From NCBI GenBank assembly GCA_013822735.1, contig PNKZ01000002.1:620001-684000 (forward strand): a stretch of 64,000 nt of DNA. The letters are read 5' to 3'. The notes under the pieces were generated by a model. The model was not told the DNA's origin. It was given only the letters and a program-made list of their open reading frames with translations, and made no database searches. Positions 16,545 through 25,914 of this stretch are shown here, in pieces (the first letter of the stretch is position 1; every line of letters begins with the position of its first letter). Made by a program: the position numbers and the translations under genes. The stretch is from Pirellula sp. Lineage in GTDB: Bacteria; Planctomycetota; Planctomycetia; Pirellulales; PNKZ01.

Positions 16545-16754
16545 CTACTTGGCCTTGGGCGGCACGTAGGTCTGCTCCGAGGCCGAAGGGAACGGATCGT
16601 TTTTGACCCGCTTCATGAAGGCCGCACTCGGCGGCGCAAGCACTTCCTTTTCCATGGCCGAGGGGGCGCTCAGGCTAGAGCAACCACAGGCAGCAACGAC
16701 GAAGCCGACGACGGTTGTCGCCACGAGCGGCGTGAGCATGGTTGCGCGACGCAT
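16545..16754 (-). CDS. Small lipoprotein
   Basis: A 69-residue protein with a basic N-terminus, a hydrophobic leader and lipobox VAAC23 (a second Cys at 25). The mature peptide is only about 46 residues, Pro/Lys-rich, with the segment PSAAFMKRVKNDPFPSA. This kind of short lipoprotein is frequent in Pirellulales and has no known function. It is convergent with the 15594 gene (24 bp gap) and follows the 16824 gene by 69 bp on the same strand. Confidence 0.7.
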   Translation of the reverse strand: MRRATMLTPLVATTVVGFVVAACGCSSLSAPSAMEKEVLAPPSAAFMKRVKNDPFPSASEQTYVPPKAK

Positions 16755-16823
16755 CGGTCTAACCCTGTTTTAAGTCGTCAAAGAAGCAGTGCCCAAGCAA
16801 TCGTCACGAGATCGACTTATCGA

Positions 16824-17267
16824 CTAGCGCGGACGCTCCTGCGAGAAGTACTCGTCGACGGTTGATGGGCCGCTCGGTTTCTTCGGCGCAAACAACGAGC
16901 CGAACATGCTTTGCTTCGGCTTGCTTTGCGAGGGAATCGCCGGATGCGAGCCAAGCTGAAATTGGCTTTGTTTCGGCTTCGACGTACGTAGCGGCTTTAG
17001 AGTTACTACGTCGACTGTGGATTTCCAGGCTTTCTTGGAGACGTCGGTCGTCGCCTTCCAGGAATTGGAAAGCGCGCGAGTCATGCTCCACGATGAACTG
17101 GGAGCCGAACTGGAACTCGTTCGCGTATAGTGCGGACTACGTTGCGTCGTCTCCGTCGTTTGCCAAAGGTTCCAGCCTTCGGCGCGGGCCGTGCAAGGCG
17201 CCGCAATTGCGAGGAGCACCGCAGAAAGCAAGACGCCGTCGAAGCCGAGAGCAACTGATCGCGACAT
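16824..17267 (-). CDS. Exported basic Ser/Lys-rich protein of unknown function
   Basis: A 147-residue protein starting at ATG 17267. Residues 8-28 form a signal peptide ending CTARAEG. The mature part starts WNLWQTTETTQRSP, then has a Ser-rich low-complexity run and a repeated K-rich helical stretch (LSNSWKATTDVSKKAWKSTVDVVTLKP), two SKPKQS words and a C-terminal STVDEYFSQERPR. It looks surface-exposed or cell-wall associated. A longer in-frame reading to 17447 lacks a leader and is not favoured. It likely shares a transcript with the small lipoprotein downstream. Confidence 0.65.
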   Translation of the reverse strand: MSRSVALGFDGVLLSAVLLAIAAPCTARAEGWNLWQTTETTQRSPHYTRTSSSSAPSSSWSMTRALSNSWKATTDVSKKAWKSTVDVVTLKPLRTSKPKQSQFQLGSHPAIPSQSKPKQSMFGSLFAPKKPSGPSTVDEYFSQERPR

Positions 17268-17508
17268 GATGATGAACTCCGCGAAATGTGACCAGCCGCA
17301 ACGGATTGCGCGGTTCGCCGGCCGAACTGTGTTTACCGCAGCGCGGCGCGAATACGAAGCAGGTAGGTCAGGCAAGTTGAGGGGGCGGGAGTTTGTCAAA
17401 ACCTTCCCGTTGCGTCTAGGGCGGTTTGCCCAAGTGAAGGGGCCCATTTAAGATGGCGTTTGCATTCCACAGATCTATGTCAAATCGTCCCCCTTCGCCG
17501 GCACACCT

Positions 17509-18321
17509 ATGCTGTCGCAACGTATTGGATTTCTCGGAGCCGGCAAGATGGCCGCGGCGCTGGCCGGCGGCTTCGTACGGGCCGGCCTCATCAAGCCGAC
17601 GGCGCTGAGCTATTACGATCCCTTTCCGGCTGCCGCCGATGCCTTTCAAAAGTCGGTCGGCGGGACGGCGGCGACAACCAATCGCGGCGTGGCGGCCGCG
17701 AGCGATATTCTCTTTCTCGCCGTGAAGCCGCAGCAGATCGCTGCCGTGGTCGGCGAATTGAAGGGGCATGCCTCGGGTAAGCTCGTCGTATCGGTCGCGG
17801 CCGGCGTAACCTTGCAAGCACTGCAACATGGCCTCGGTGAGGGCGTCCGTGTGGTGCGCGTGATGCCGAATACACCCTGCCTCGTCGGCAAAGGCGCCTC
17901 GGGCTTTGCGCTCGGGCACGGCGCCACGCCCGACGACGCTGCGATGGTCGAGCAACTTTTGAATTCCGTCGGTCGATCGTACCGGCTGGAAGAAAAGCTG
18001 CTCGACGCCGTGACGGGGCTCTCCGGTTCCGGTCCGGCGTTTGTGTATCTCATGATCGAAGCTCTGGGCGACGGTGGTGTACGCATGGGCCTGCCGCGCG
18101 ATGTGGCTCAAGGCCTCGCCGCGGCCACGGTCTTCGGCGCCGCCGCCATGGTGTTGGAGACCGGCGAACATCCCGCGGCGCTCAAGGATCAAGTCACCAG
18201 CCCAGGCGGAACGACGATCGCCGGCTTGCAAGCTTTGGAAATTGGGGCGGTGCGCGGCGACTTCATCGCCGCCGTGGAAGCGGCGACGCGCCGTTCGATC
18301 GAGTTGGGCAAGGGTGCGTAG
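17509..18321 (+). CDS. proC: Pyrroline-5-carboxylate reductase
   Basis: A 270-residue enzyme that reduces 1-pyrroline-5-carboxylate to proline with NAD(P)H in the last step of proline synthesis. The Rossmann motif GFLGAGKMAAAL is at residues 6-17, followed by ILFLAVKPQQ, VVRVMPNTPCLVGKGASGF and the C-terminal substrate and dimer region GLSGSGPAFVYLMIEALGDGGV (about 168-189), then TSPGGTTIAGL. Length and motif order are normal for ProC. It is monocistronic or leads the small 18449 gene 127 bp downstream. Confidence 0.97.
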   Translation: MLSQRIGFLGAGKMAAALAGGFVRAGLIKPTALSYYDPFPAAADAFQKSVGGTAATTNRGVAAASDILFLAVKPQQIAAVVGELKGHASGKLVVSVAAGVTLQALQHGLGEGVRVVRVMPNTPCLVGKGASGFALGHGATPDDAAMVEQLLNSVGRSYRLEEKLLDAVTGLSGSGPAFVYLMIEALGDGGVRMGLPRDVAQGLAAATVFGAAAMVLETGEHPAALKDQVTSPGGTTIAGLQALEIGAVRGDFIAAVEAATRRSIELGKGA

Positions 18322-18448
18322 ACGCTCGGGAAACCGCAGTTTCGCCGCTTCGAGCGCTGCAAAACCCGGGGCAAGCCTTGTCGATCCGGGGTGCGTACAA
18401 TACAAACGTCGGTTCTCCTTTGTTTCTTCGTTGCCAGGGCCCATCGCT

Positions 18449-18700
18449 ATGTCGGAAAACATGTTCGTCGTCGACGACAAGTTTATCCCGCTCTACCGTG
18501 TTCTTTGGATTGCCAAAACGCCTCACTATTGCGGCGAAGAAGACTGCGTCCGCGAAGGCTACTACGAGATTCGCCTGGAAGATGGGGAGTCGATTTGGGC
18601 TCGATTGGAAGAACGCGACGGCATGCTCGAGGCCTTGGAGACATGGTGCGGCGGAACCGACGAAGGGGGCGAACCGGGCAGCGGCGACGACTGGCGCTGA
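18449..18700 (+). CDS. Small conserved-looking hypothetical protein
   Basis: An 83-residue acidic protein, starting MSENMFVVDDKFIPLYRVLW. Two cysteines are near the centre (HYCGEEDCVREGYYEIRLEDGESIWARLEERDG) and one near the end (ETWCGG). The C-terminal tail is Gly/Asp/Glu-rich. Codon use matches its neighbours and it fits neatly between proC and the flavoprotein gene (27 bp gap), so it is likely real. I do not recognise a family. Confidence 0.65.
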   Translation: MSENMFVVDDKFIPLYRVLWIAKTPHYCGEEDCVREGYYEIRLEDGESIWARLEERDGMLEALETWCGGTDEGGEPGSGDDWR

Positions 18701-18727
18701 TCTTTCTCTCCTAAGCGGTCGCCGCGC

Positions 18728-19876
18728 ATGAACACGTACGACGCAGTCGTCGTCGGTTGTGGAGGAGTCGGCTCCGCGACATTGGCCCACCTGGCAAGCC
18801 GCGGCTTGCGTGTGCTCGGCATCGATCGCTTCGCGTCGCCCCACAATCGCGGCAGTTCGCATGGCCGAACGCGAATGATCCGCCAGGCCTACTTCGAGCA
18901 CCCGAGCTACGTGCCGCTGGTTTTGCGCGCCTATGATCTCTGGCACGAGTTGGAGCAGGCGACCGGGTCGCAACTCTATGAAGAGACCGGCCTCCTGGAG
19001 ATCGGACCGCCCGGCGGCGTCGTGGTGCCCGGCGTGCTGGCTTCCGCGAAGTTGCACGGATTGGATGTCGCGCAACTCTCCGCGACGGAGATCATGCGGC
19101 GCTATCCCGGCTTCCACGTTCCGGAAGGAATGGTCGGCGTCGTCGAACGTCGCGCCGGTTTTCTGCATGTCGAGCGCTGCGTCGACGCCTACTTGAGACA
19201 CGCGCAATGCCTCGGCGCGGAGTTCCATGTCGACGAAGCGGTGCAAACGTGGCGCGTCGACGGTTCCGAAGTCGTTGTGGAAACCGATCGGGCCAAGTAT
19301 CGCGCCGCGAGGCTCGTTCTCACGGCGGGACCTTGGGCCGGATCGTTGCTGGCCGATCTCGGCATTCCGCTCGAGGTTCGCCGCAAGCCGCAGTATTGGT
19401 TCGCTCCGACGACCGCCGATTACACGCTCGCGGCCGGCACGCCCGCGTTTCTCTATGAAACGGTCGACGACCAAGGTACACCGGCCGGCGTGTTCTACGG
19501 CTTCCCCGTCGTCGGCCCGGAAGGCTTGAAATGTGCCGAGCATAGCGGCGGCGCCCTGGTTACGGATCCGCTCGCGCTCGGGCAAGCGGTCGACGAAGCC
19601 GACTTGGCCCGCGTGCGGACGTTTCTGAATCGCTATCTCCGCGGCGTCACGACGACATTGGTCGATCATGCTCCTTGCATGTACACGATGTCGCCCGACG
19701 AGAACTTCCTCGTCGACCGACACCCGGCGCATCCACAAATCGTCTTCGCCGCCGGACTCTCCGGCCACGGCTTTAAGTTCGCAAGCGTACTCGGCAAAGC
19801 TCTTACAGAACTCGTCGTCGATGGCGCCACGTCGCTCCCCGTCGACTTTCTCGGAATCGGTCGGTTCCAGAAGTGA
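18728..19876 (+). CDS. FAD-dependent sarcosine / N-methyl-L-tryptophan oxidase-like enzyme
   Basis: A 382-residue amine oxidase of the DAO family, MSOX/MTOX branch. The dinucleotide motif VVVGCGGVGSATLAHLASRG is at residues 7-26, followed by GSSHGRTRMIRQAYFEHPSYVPL, which is diagnostic for N-methyl-tryptophan oxidase and monomeric sarcosine oxidase. C317 in HAPCMYTMSPDENF matches the Cys that carries covalent FAD in MSOX, and HGFKFASVLG follows near the end. The enzyme would demethylate an N-methyl amino acid, giving formaldehyde and hydrogen peroxide. The exact substrate is open; solA would be the closest named gene. No C1 genes lie nearby. Confidence 0.9.
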   Translation: MNTYDAVVVGCGGVGSATLAHLASRGLRVLGIDRFASPHNRGSSHGRTRMIRQAYFEHPSYVPLVLRAYDLWHELEQATGSQLYEETGLLEIGPPGGVVVPGVLASAKLHGLDVAQLSATEIMRRYPGFHVPEGMVGVVERRAGFLHVERCVDAYLRHAQCLGAEFHVDEAVQTWRVDGSEVVVETDRAKYRAARLVLTAGPWAGSLLADLGIPLEVRRKPQYWFAPTTADYTLAAGTPAFLYETVDDQGTPAGVFYGFPVVGPEGLKCAEHSGGALVTDPLALGQAVDEADLARVRTFLNRYLRGVTTTLVDHAPCMYTMSPDENFLVDRHPAHPQIVFAAGLSGHGFKFASVLGKALTELVVDGATSLPVDFLGIGRFQK

Positions 19877-19887
19877 TGCGCGACGGA

Positions 19888-20967
19888 CTACGGCTTCTGC
19901 ATCGCTTCAATATCGAGCAAGCCGCTTGTGCCGGTCGCCGGTTGTGGAAAACTGCGGCGCAGCTGGCCGCAGGCCGCGTCGATTTCGTCCCCCTTGCGCG
20001 TGCGAACCTGCACGTTGACGCCGCCGTCGCGAAGGATGTTGAGGAACTTCTCTTGCGCCCGCGTGGAGGGCGTCTTATACGGCAAGCCGGCGACCGTGTT
20101 GTAAGGAATGACGTTGAGCAAGGCGGTGCGGCCGCGCAAGAGCTCGACGAGTTCTTCGGCATGCTCGGGCCGATCGTTTAATTCGCCGAGCAACACATAT
20201 TCAAACGTGAGTCGGCGACCGTTGTCGGCGAAGAAGCGATCGGCCGCGGCTAGGATCGTCGCGATCGAAATGCCTTTATTTACCGGAACGATCTGATTGC
20301 GGAGTTCATCGTTCGGCGCATGCAGCGAGACGGCAAGATGGTAGTTGGTCTGCATTCCGGTCAGGCGATCGATGGCCGGCGGCAGTCCGACGGTCGAAAT
20401 CGTGATATGCCTACCGCCGATGCCGAGCCCTTCCGGCTTACCCGCCTGTTCGAGGGCCGGGAGTAAGCGATCGAGATTCGCCAACGGTTCGCCCATCCCC
20501 ATCACCACGATATTGCTCAGCCGTTCGTCGGCCGCCTGAATGCGATTCAACAGCAACATCTGTTCGAGGATTTCGCCGGTCGTCAAGTTGCGGGCCACAC
20601 CGTCGAGTCCGCTGGCGCAAAAGACGCACCCCATTGCGCAGCCGACTTGCGTGCTGATACAAATCGTCCGGCGTTTCCCTTCGCGTATCAGCACGCACTC
20701 GATGCGATGCCCGTCGGGCCATTGGAGGAGCAACTTCTCCGTGCCGTCTTCCGCCGTTTTGTGCGTGGTGATCGCCGACGAAAAAATGGTGAACTCGCCG
20801 GCGAGTCGTTCCCGCAGGTCCTTCGGCAAGTCGCTCATTTCGCCAAACGTGCCGGCCCGCTTTTCGTAGATCCACTTGTGAATCTGCGCGGCACGATACG
20901 CCGGCAGGCCTTGATCGGCGAGCCATTGTCGTAGTTCGGCGAGCGAGAGATTCAGCAAGTGTTGCAC
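19888..20967 (-). CDS. rlmN: Dual-specificity 23S rRNA/tRNA adenine C2-methyltransferase
   Basis: A radical SAM enzyme that methylates A2503 of 23S rRNA and A37 of several tRNAs. The SAM cluster motif is C110-AMG-C114-VF-C117; the catalytic second Cys is C333 in DAACGQLR near the C-terminus. GMGEPLAN and SLHAPND motifs of the family are present. I place the start at GTG 20967, because the encoded QHLLNLSLAELRQWL matches the normal N-terminal domain and yields 359 residues, the usual length. An upstream TTG at 21045 would add 26 residues; no strong Shine-Dalgarno decides it. It is divergent from the M20 peptidase. Confidence 0.96.
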   Translation of the reverse strand: MQHLLNLSLAELRQWLADQGLPAYRAAQIHKWIYEKRAGTFGEMSDLPKDLRERLAGEFTIFSSAITTHKTAEDGTEKLLLQWPDGHRIECVLIREGKRRTICISTQVGCAMGCVFCASGLDGVARNLTTGEILEQMLLLNRIQAADERLSNIVVMGMGEPLANLDRLLPALEQAGKPEGLGIGGRHITISTVGLPPAIDRLTGMQTNYHLAVSLHAPNDELRNQIVPVNKGISIATILAAADRFFADNGRRLTFEYVLLGELNDRPEHAEELVELLRGRTALLNVIPYNTVAGLPYKTPSTRAQEKFLNILRDGGVNVQVRTRKGDEIDAACGQLRRSFPQPATGTSGLLDIEAMQKP

Positions 20968-21156
20968 AGGTCGGTCGTCGCGAAAGTCGACGCACTCGGT
21001 TCGGAAGTAAGAATGAACTGATGTATTGTCCGGTCGGGCTCTCAAAAATCCAAGGCCCGAATTGGCCGCGCAACGTTTTGCGCACGATGCCGAAAACCGC
21101 TAGAATGCGAAAGTCGCCCGGAATGGGCTCTATCTCTTGCCAGTGGGATGTTCGTC

Positions 21157-22401
21157 ATGCCGCGTGAGAAAACTTCTTTGAAATCCAAGGCTTCCGTTGC
21201 CAAGCCTGCCGCGAAAGTGAGCGACGATTTCAACCCCGATCAGCCCCTCGACCTCGTCATGCGGCTGATGGCGGTGCCCGGCAAGAGCGGTGAAGAGGGC
21301 CGCGTCGTCGAGCTGATTCAGAAGGAGCTGAAGAAGGCCGGCGCAGATATGTCGCAGGTGCGCACCGACGACACGCCGAAGCGGTCGCCGCTGGGCGGAG
21401 AAGTCGGCAACCTCGTTTTCACGCTTCCCGGCACCCTTCCCGGCCCGCGGCGCATGCTGATGGCCCACATGGATACCGTGCCGCTATGCGTCGGCTCGCA
21501 GCCAGTGCGTAAGGGCGCCTTCGTCCACTCGGCCGATAAGACGACCGGCCTCGGAGCCGACGATCGCGCAGGCTGCGCGGTATTGCTTAACACGGCCATT
21601 GAAATCCTGCGCCGCAAGCTGCCGCATCCGCCGCTTACCTTCTTTTGGCCCGTGCAGGAAGAGGTCGGGCTGTTCGGCGCCCACCATGGCGACCTGAGCC
21701 TGCTCGGTAAACCGAAACTGGCGTTCAATTGGGACGGCGGCCCCGCGGAAAAGCTCACCATTGGCGCGACCGGCGCCTTTCGCATGCAGATCACGATCCA
21801 CGGCCTCGCGGCGCATGCGGGCAACTGTCCCGACAAGGGCGTGAGCGCCGTGACGATTGCCTCGCTGGCGATTGCCGATCTTCACAACAGCGGCTACCTC
21901 GGGCTCGTCCTGCGCAACGGTGTACGCGGCACCAGCAACGTCGGCGTGATCAACGGCGGCGCGGCGACCAACGTCATCACCGATCGCCTCGAGCTCCGGG
22001 CCGAATGCCGCAGCCACGATCCGAAGTTCCGCAAAGAGATTCTGTCGGCATTCCGTGCGGCGTTTGAAAAGGCCGCCGCTTCGGTAACCAGCACCGCGGG
22101 CAAGGCGGGCAAGGTGAAGTTCGAACATCGGCTCGATTACGATTCGTTCCTGCTCGCCGACGATGAACCGTGCGTCTTGGAAGCGGAGCGAGCCGTTGCG
22201 GCCGTGGGGCTCACGCCGATTCGCGCCGTGAGCAACGGCGGACTCGACGCCAATTGGCTGTCGGCCCGCGGCATTCCGACGGTTACTATGGGCTGCGGAC
22301 AGCAGAACGTGCACACCGTGAGCGAGCAGCTCGACGTGAAAGCGTTTCTGCACGCCTGCCGGATCGGCTTGAAGCTTGCCGCATCTTCGGCTTCGTCCTA
22401 A
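21157..22401 (+). CDS. M20 family metallopeptidase, PepT-like
   Basis: A 414-residue zinc aminopeptidase or tripeptidase-like protein. Metal-site motifs are visible: AHMDTVP (first His/Asp), LGADDRAGCAVLL (bridging Asp), EEVGLFGAHH (catalytic Glu pair), a dimerisation domain with ITIHGLAAHAG, and C-terminal GGLDANWLSARGIPTVTMGCGQQNVHT with the last His ligand. The family cleaves N-terminal residues from short peptides in the cytoplasm. ATG 21157 is preferred over 21148 because GGGAT stands six bases before it. The Lys/Ala-rich N-terminal tail (about 20 residues) is unusual but typical of planctomycete annotations. Confidence 0.9.
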   Translation: MPREKTSLKSKASVAKPAAKVSDDFNPDQPLDLVMRLMAVPGKSGEEGRVVELIQKELKKAGADMSQVRTDDTPKRSPLGGEVGNLVFTLPGTLPGPRRMLMAHMDTVPLCVGSQPVRKGAFVHSADKTTGLGADDRAGCAVLLNTAIEILRRKLPHPPLTFFWPVQEEVGLFGAHHGDLSLLGKPKLAFNWDGGPAEKLTIGATGAFRMQITIHGLAAHAGNCPDKGVSAVTIASLAIADLHNSGYLGLVLRNGVRGTSNVGVINGGAATNVITDRLELRAECRSHDPKFRKEILSAFRAAFEKAAASVTSTAGKAGKVKFEHRLDYDSFLLADDEPCVLEAERAVAAVGLTPIRAVSNGGLDANWLSARGIPTVTMGCGQQNVHTVSEQLDVKAFLHACRIGLKLAASSASS

Positions 22402-22419
22402 CTCTCGGAACCGCAGGCT

Positions 22420-22716
22420 ATGCAACTCGACGACGAAGTCTGCCTCTGCTTCCATGTGACGAAGCGTAAACTGCAAAACTTCCTCCGTGTGGAGAAGCCG
22501 CGGCGCGTCGCGCAGATGAGCGATTGCTTCGGCGCGGGGACCGGTTGCGGCTGGTGTCGAAAGTACATGACGGTGATGTTCGAAGCGCACCAAGCCGGCT
22601 CGGCCGCTCCGCAGGAAGATCCCGCCTCGCTCGACTACGCCAAGAATCGCGCGGCGTACATCAAATCCGGCGGCGGCACGCCTCCTCCCGGCGCCGCACC
22701 CATCGATCCGGCCTAA
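22420..22716 (+). CDS. BFD-like [2Fe-2S] ferredoxin domain protein
   Basis: A 98-residue protein. C8 and C10 (VCLCFHV) and C43-GW-C46 (GTGCGWC) reproduce the CxC...CxxC cluster pattern of bacterioferritin-associated ferredoxin and related (2Fe-2S)-binding domains; C36 is extra. The C-terminal half is a Pro/Gly-rich tail without a known role. BFD domains mobilise iron from bacterioferritin or act inside larger oxidoreductases. It sits 18 bp behind the peptidase gene and overlaps the convergent Rrf2 gene by 4 bp, which pairs an iron-sulfur protein with an iron-sulfur-type regulator. Confidence 0.85.
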   Translation: MQLDDEVCLCFHVTKRKLQNFLRVEKPRRVAQMSDCFGAGTGCGWCRKYMTVMFEAHQAGSAAPQEDPASLDYAKNRAAYIKSGGGTPPPGAAPIDPA

Positions 22717-23171
22717 GAAGCGTCGATGGCAGCCGGATGAGCCGCCGGCGGAAATTCGCAAAGCGGCACGCTCGGATTCGGGTCGGCCAGCACTTCTGCC
22801 AACGTCGTTTTGCCGAACGCTTCCTCGACGCTCTTCAGTGCATCGTCGAGCCGCCGATGCAACGGGCAGAGCCTGCTGCCGTGCGTGCTAATGCCGAGCG
22901 GGCAGGTGCGAATGCGACGTATCGGATCGACGGCGTTCACCACTTCAAGGATCGTCAGTTCCGTCGGCTTGCGGGCCAAGATAAAGCCGCCGCCGACGCC
23001 TCGCTGCGAGCTAAGCAACCCCGACTCGCTGAGTCCCTTGAGCACTTTCGAAAGATACGCCTGCGGTACTTTGGTGATCTCGGAAATCTGCCCGCTCGTA
23101 CGCGCCGCATCCGGATCGCCGGCCAAATACACGATGGCTCTCAAAGCGTATTCGACCGTTTGCGAAAACAT
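22713..23171 (-). CDS. Rrf2 family transcriptional regulator
   Basis: A 152-residue winged-helix regulator. ATG 23171 is preceded by GGAG, and the sequence MFSQTVEYALRAIVYLA is the classic Rrf2 N-terminus. The helix-turn-helix is VPQAYLSKVLKGLSESGLL, with the wing SSQRGVGGGFILAR. C-terminal Cys residues (RTCPLG...RLCPLH, plus a third in PLCEF) could ligate a cluster, although the spacing is not the exact IscR or NsrR pattern. Rrf2 proteins sense NO, iron or redox state. A longer reading upstream to 23240 is possible but would run across the promoter. Confidence 0.92.
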   Translation of the reverse strand: MFSQTVEYALRAIVYLAGDPDAARTSGQISEITKVPQAYLSKVLKGLSESGLLSSQRGVGGGFILARKPTELTILEVVNAVDPIRRIRTCPLGISTHGSRLCPLHRRLDDALKSVEEAFGKTTLAEVLADPNPSVPLCEFPPAAHPAAIDAS

Positions 23172-23202
23172 GCGGCAAGCTCCGGAAGATGGCAACTCCT
23201 CT

Positions 23203-23231
23203 ATTGTAGACCCGTTAGTCTCGTTTGCGAA
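23203..23231 (-). promoter_or_regulatory. Candidate promoter of the Rrf2 gene
   Basis: On the minus strand TTCGCA (23231-23226), a 17-base spacer and TACAAT (23208-23203) precede the start codon by about 32 bases. A short palindrome GAC-TAACGG-GTC lies in the spacer, a possible autoregulatory site. Confidence 0.45.
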
Positions 23232-23248
23232 GGGAAGCAAGCGCCGCG

Positions 23249-24161
23249 TTACCTGCTCAAATGCTTGCGAAAGAAGGCTAGCACCAGTTGCTTGGAGTCT
23301 TCCGTTTGAAACGCCGGGCCGCCGTGGCCGCCGCTCATAACTTGAAACGTCGAGGAAACGCCGGCCTTCGTCAACGCGTTGTGCAAACGCTCGCTCTGCT
23401 CCAGCGGCACCTGCGGATCGGCATCGCCGTGCATGATCAGAAACGGCGCATCGCCGGCGCTCGCTTGATAGAACGCGCTCGCTTGCCGGGCAAGCTCTGG
23501 TCGATCGCGCACGATGCCGCCGAGCAACTTAGCGCCGTTCGCCTTCGCCAAGTCGGCTTCCGTCTTGCCGGCGCTGAGCACGTTCGGCGGCATCGTCAAC
23601 AGATCGCTCGGTCCGTACCAATCGCAGACGGCTTGCACGCGCGACGACGTGGCTTCGTCGCTCGGCACGTCGAGCGTACCGAGCAGCGCGACCAAGTGTC
23701 CCCCCGCCGAGCCGCCCCACACGCCGATATGCTCGGCGTCGAAGCCCCGGGCCTTCGCCTCTTTACGCAGCCAACGAATCGCCTCGCGGCAATCGTCGAT
23801 CTGCGCCGGCCAGCGAGCTTCTTGGCTCAAGCGATAGTTGATGCTCGCCACGGCGAAACCTTCGGCCGCCAGAAAGGTCGCCGGGCAACGATCTTTGCTC
23901 CCCGCGCTCCAACCGCCCCCGTGAACCCACACGACCACGGGCAGCGGCCCCTCGCTCGCCTTCTCCGGCAAATACAAATCGAGCAACATCCGCTGCTCCC
24001 CCCGGCGTGCATATTCGAGATCGCGCTCGACACGCACGCCGACGGGCAACGCCGCGGCCTTCTTCGCTTTCGATTTGTCGGCTTGGGGAGCCTGCGCCGT
24101 CGCGAACTCGCAAACAAGTGCGAGCACGATGCAGCAGAAGGAGGCTCGAAACGGCACGGAG

Positions 24162-24175
<14 letters not shown>
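23249..24175 (-). CDS. Secreted alpha/beta-hydrolase (BD-FAE / hormone-sensitive-lipase-like esterase)
   Basis: A 308-residue exported hydrolase with signal peptide (residues 1-27, ending FATAQA). The oxyanion motif HGGGW, the nucleophile elbow G-G-S-A-G-G (GVWGGSAGGH), an acid residue in MHGDADPQVPLEQS and the catalytic His in MSGGHGGPAF complete the triad. Family members release acyl or feruloyl groups from polysaccharides. The gene starts 14 bp inside the end of the Gfo/Idh/MocA gene on the same strand, so the two are translationally coupled and probably act on the same carbohydrate. Confidence 0.9.
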
Positions 24176-25490
<1,315 letters not shown>

Positions 25491-25530
25491 GGCAAAGGTT
25501 CCTAAGTAGTTCTGAAAGTCCAAGTATTTC

Positions 25531-25560
25531 ATTGAGCCCCGGAGCTTGTCTCCGGGAGTT
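25531..25560. repeat. CCCGGAG/CTCCGGG hairpin
   Basis: CCCGGAG (25538-25544), loop CTTGT, CTCCGGG (25550-25556) followed by AGTTTTT. The same hairpin with conserved flanks recurs in opposite orientation at 49075-49100. Here the T run makes it a possible terminator for plus-strand transcription, but no plus-strand gene ends nearby. Confidence 0.6.
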
Positions 25561-25594
25561 TTTCCACGAACGATTCTGCATCGCTCGCAACGAG

Positions 25595-25728
25595 ACTTAC
25601 GTCAATTCCCCGAACCGCCCACTGCGCAGATAACTCGATCTATCTGCGCACCCCTTGTGGGTTTTGGGGTTGTGCGCAGATAGCCTGAGTTATCTGCGCA
25701 ATGACGTGCTCAAAAAATCGACGTAAGT
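25595..25728. repeat. Nested inverted-repeat element with four TGCGCAGATA words
   Basis: Outer arms ACTTACGTC (25595-25603) and GACGTAAGT (25720-25728). Inside are two 28-base blocks, 25623-25650 and 25673-25700, which are reverse complements of each other at 25 of 28 positions. Each block is itself a palindrome, TGCGCAGATA - 8 bases - TATCTGCGCA. The centre is a T/G-rich 22-base spacer. No reading frame crosses it in a convincing way. The remainder of the gap 25491-25914 shows nothing else. Confidence 0.85.
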
Positions 25729-25914
25729 CAAGAAAATCGCGCTCGCCGACGGACCCGATTTCGAACGTTTTCGCGCGGCCCGGCCGCACACATTCGGTCA
25801 ATCCGATCGATCGGCAGAACAACAATTTCCCGCCGCCACGTTAGCGCGCCAAGCGCCGAGAAGCAAGGACGTTTTTGGCCGGCCCAGATATGTGCTTGTC
25901 GACTTACCTATCGC

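Noticed and set aside
18263-19768. 501-codon minus-strand frame opposite the sarcosine oxidase-like gene
   Set aside because: No family motif, Arg/Gly-rich composition, and the plus-strand frame is clearly a flavoprotein.
21484-22761. 425-codon minus-strand frame over the M20 peptidase gene
   Set aside because: Antisense shadow with His/Arg-rich composition and no domain.
25640-25825. 61-codon minus-strand frame across the nested inverted repeat
   Set aside because: Most of it is repeat sequence; no start signal and no coding pattern.
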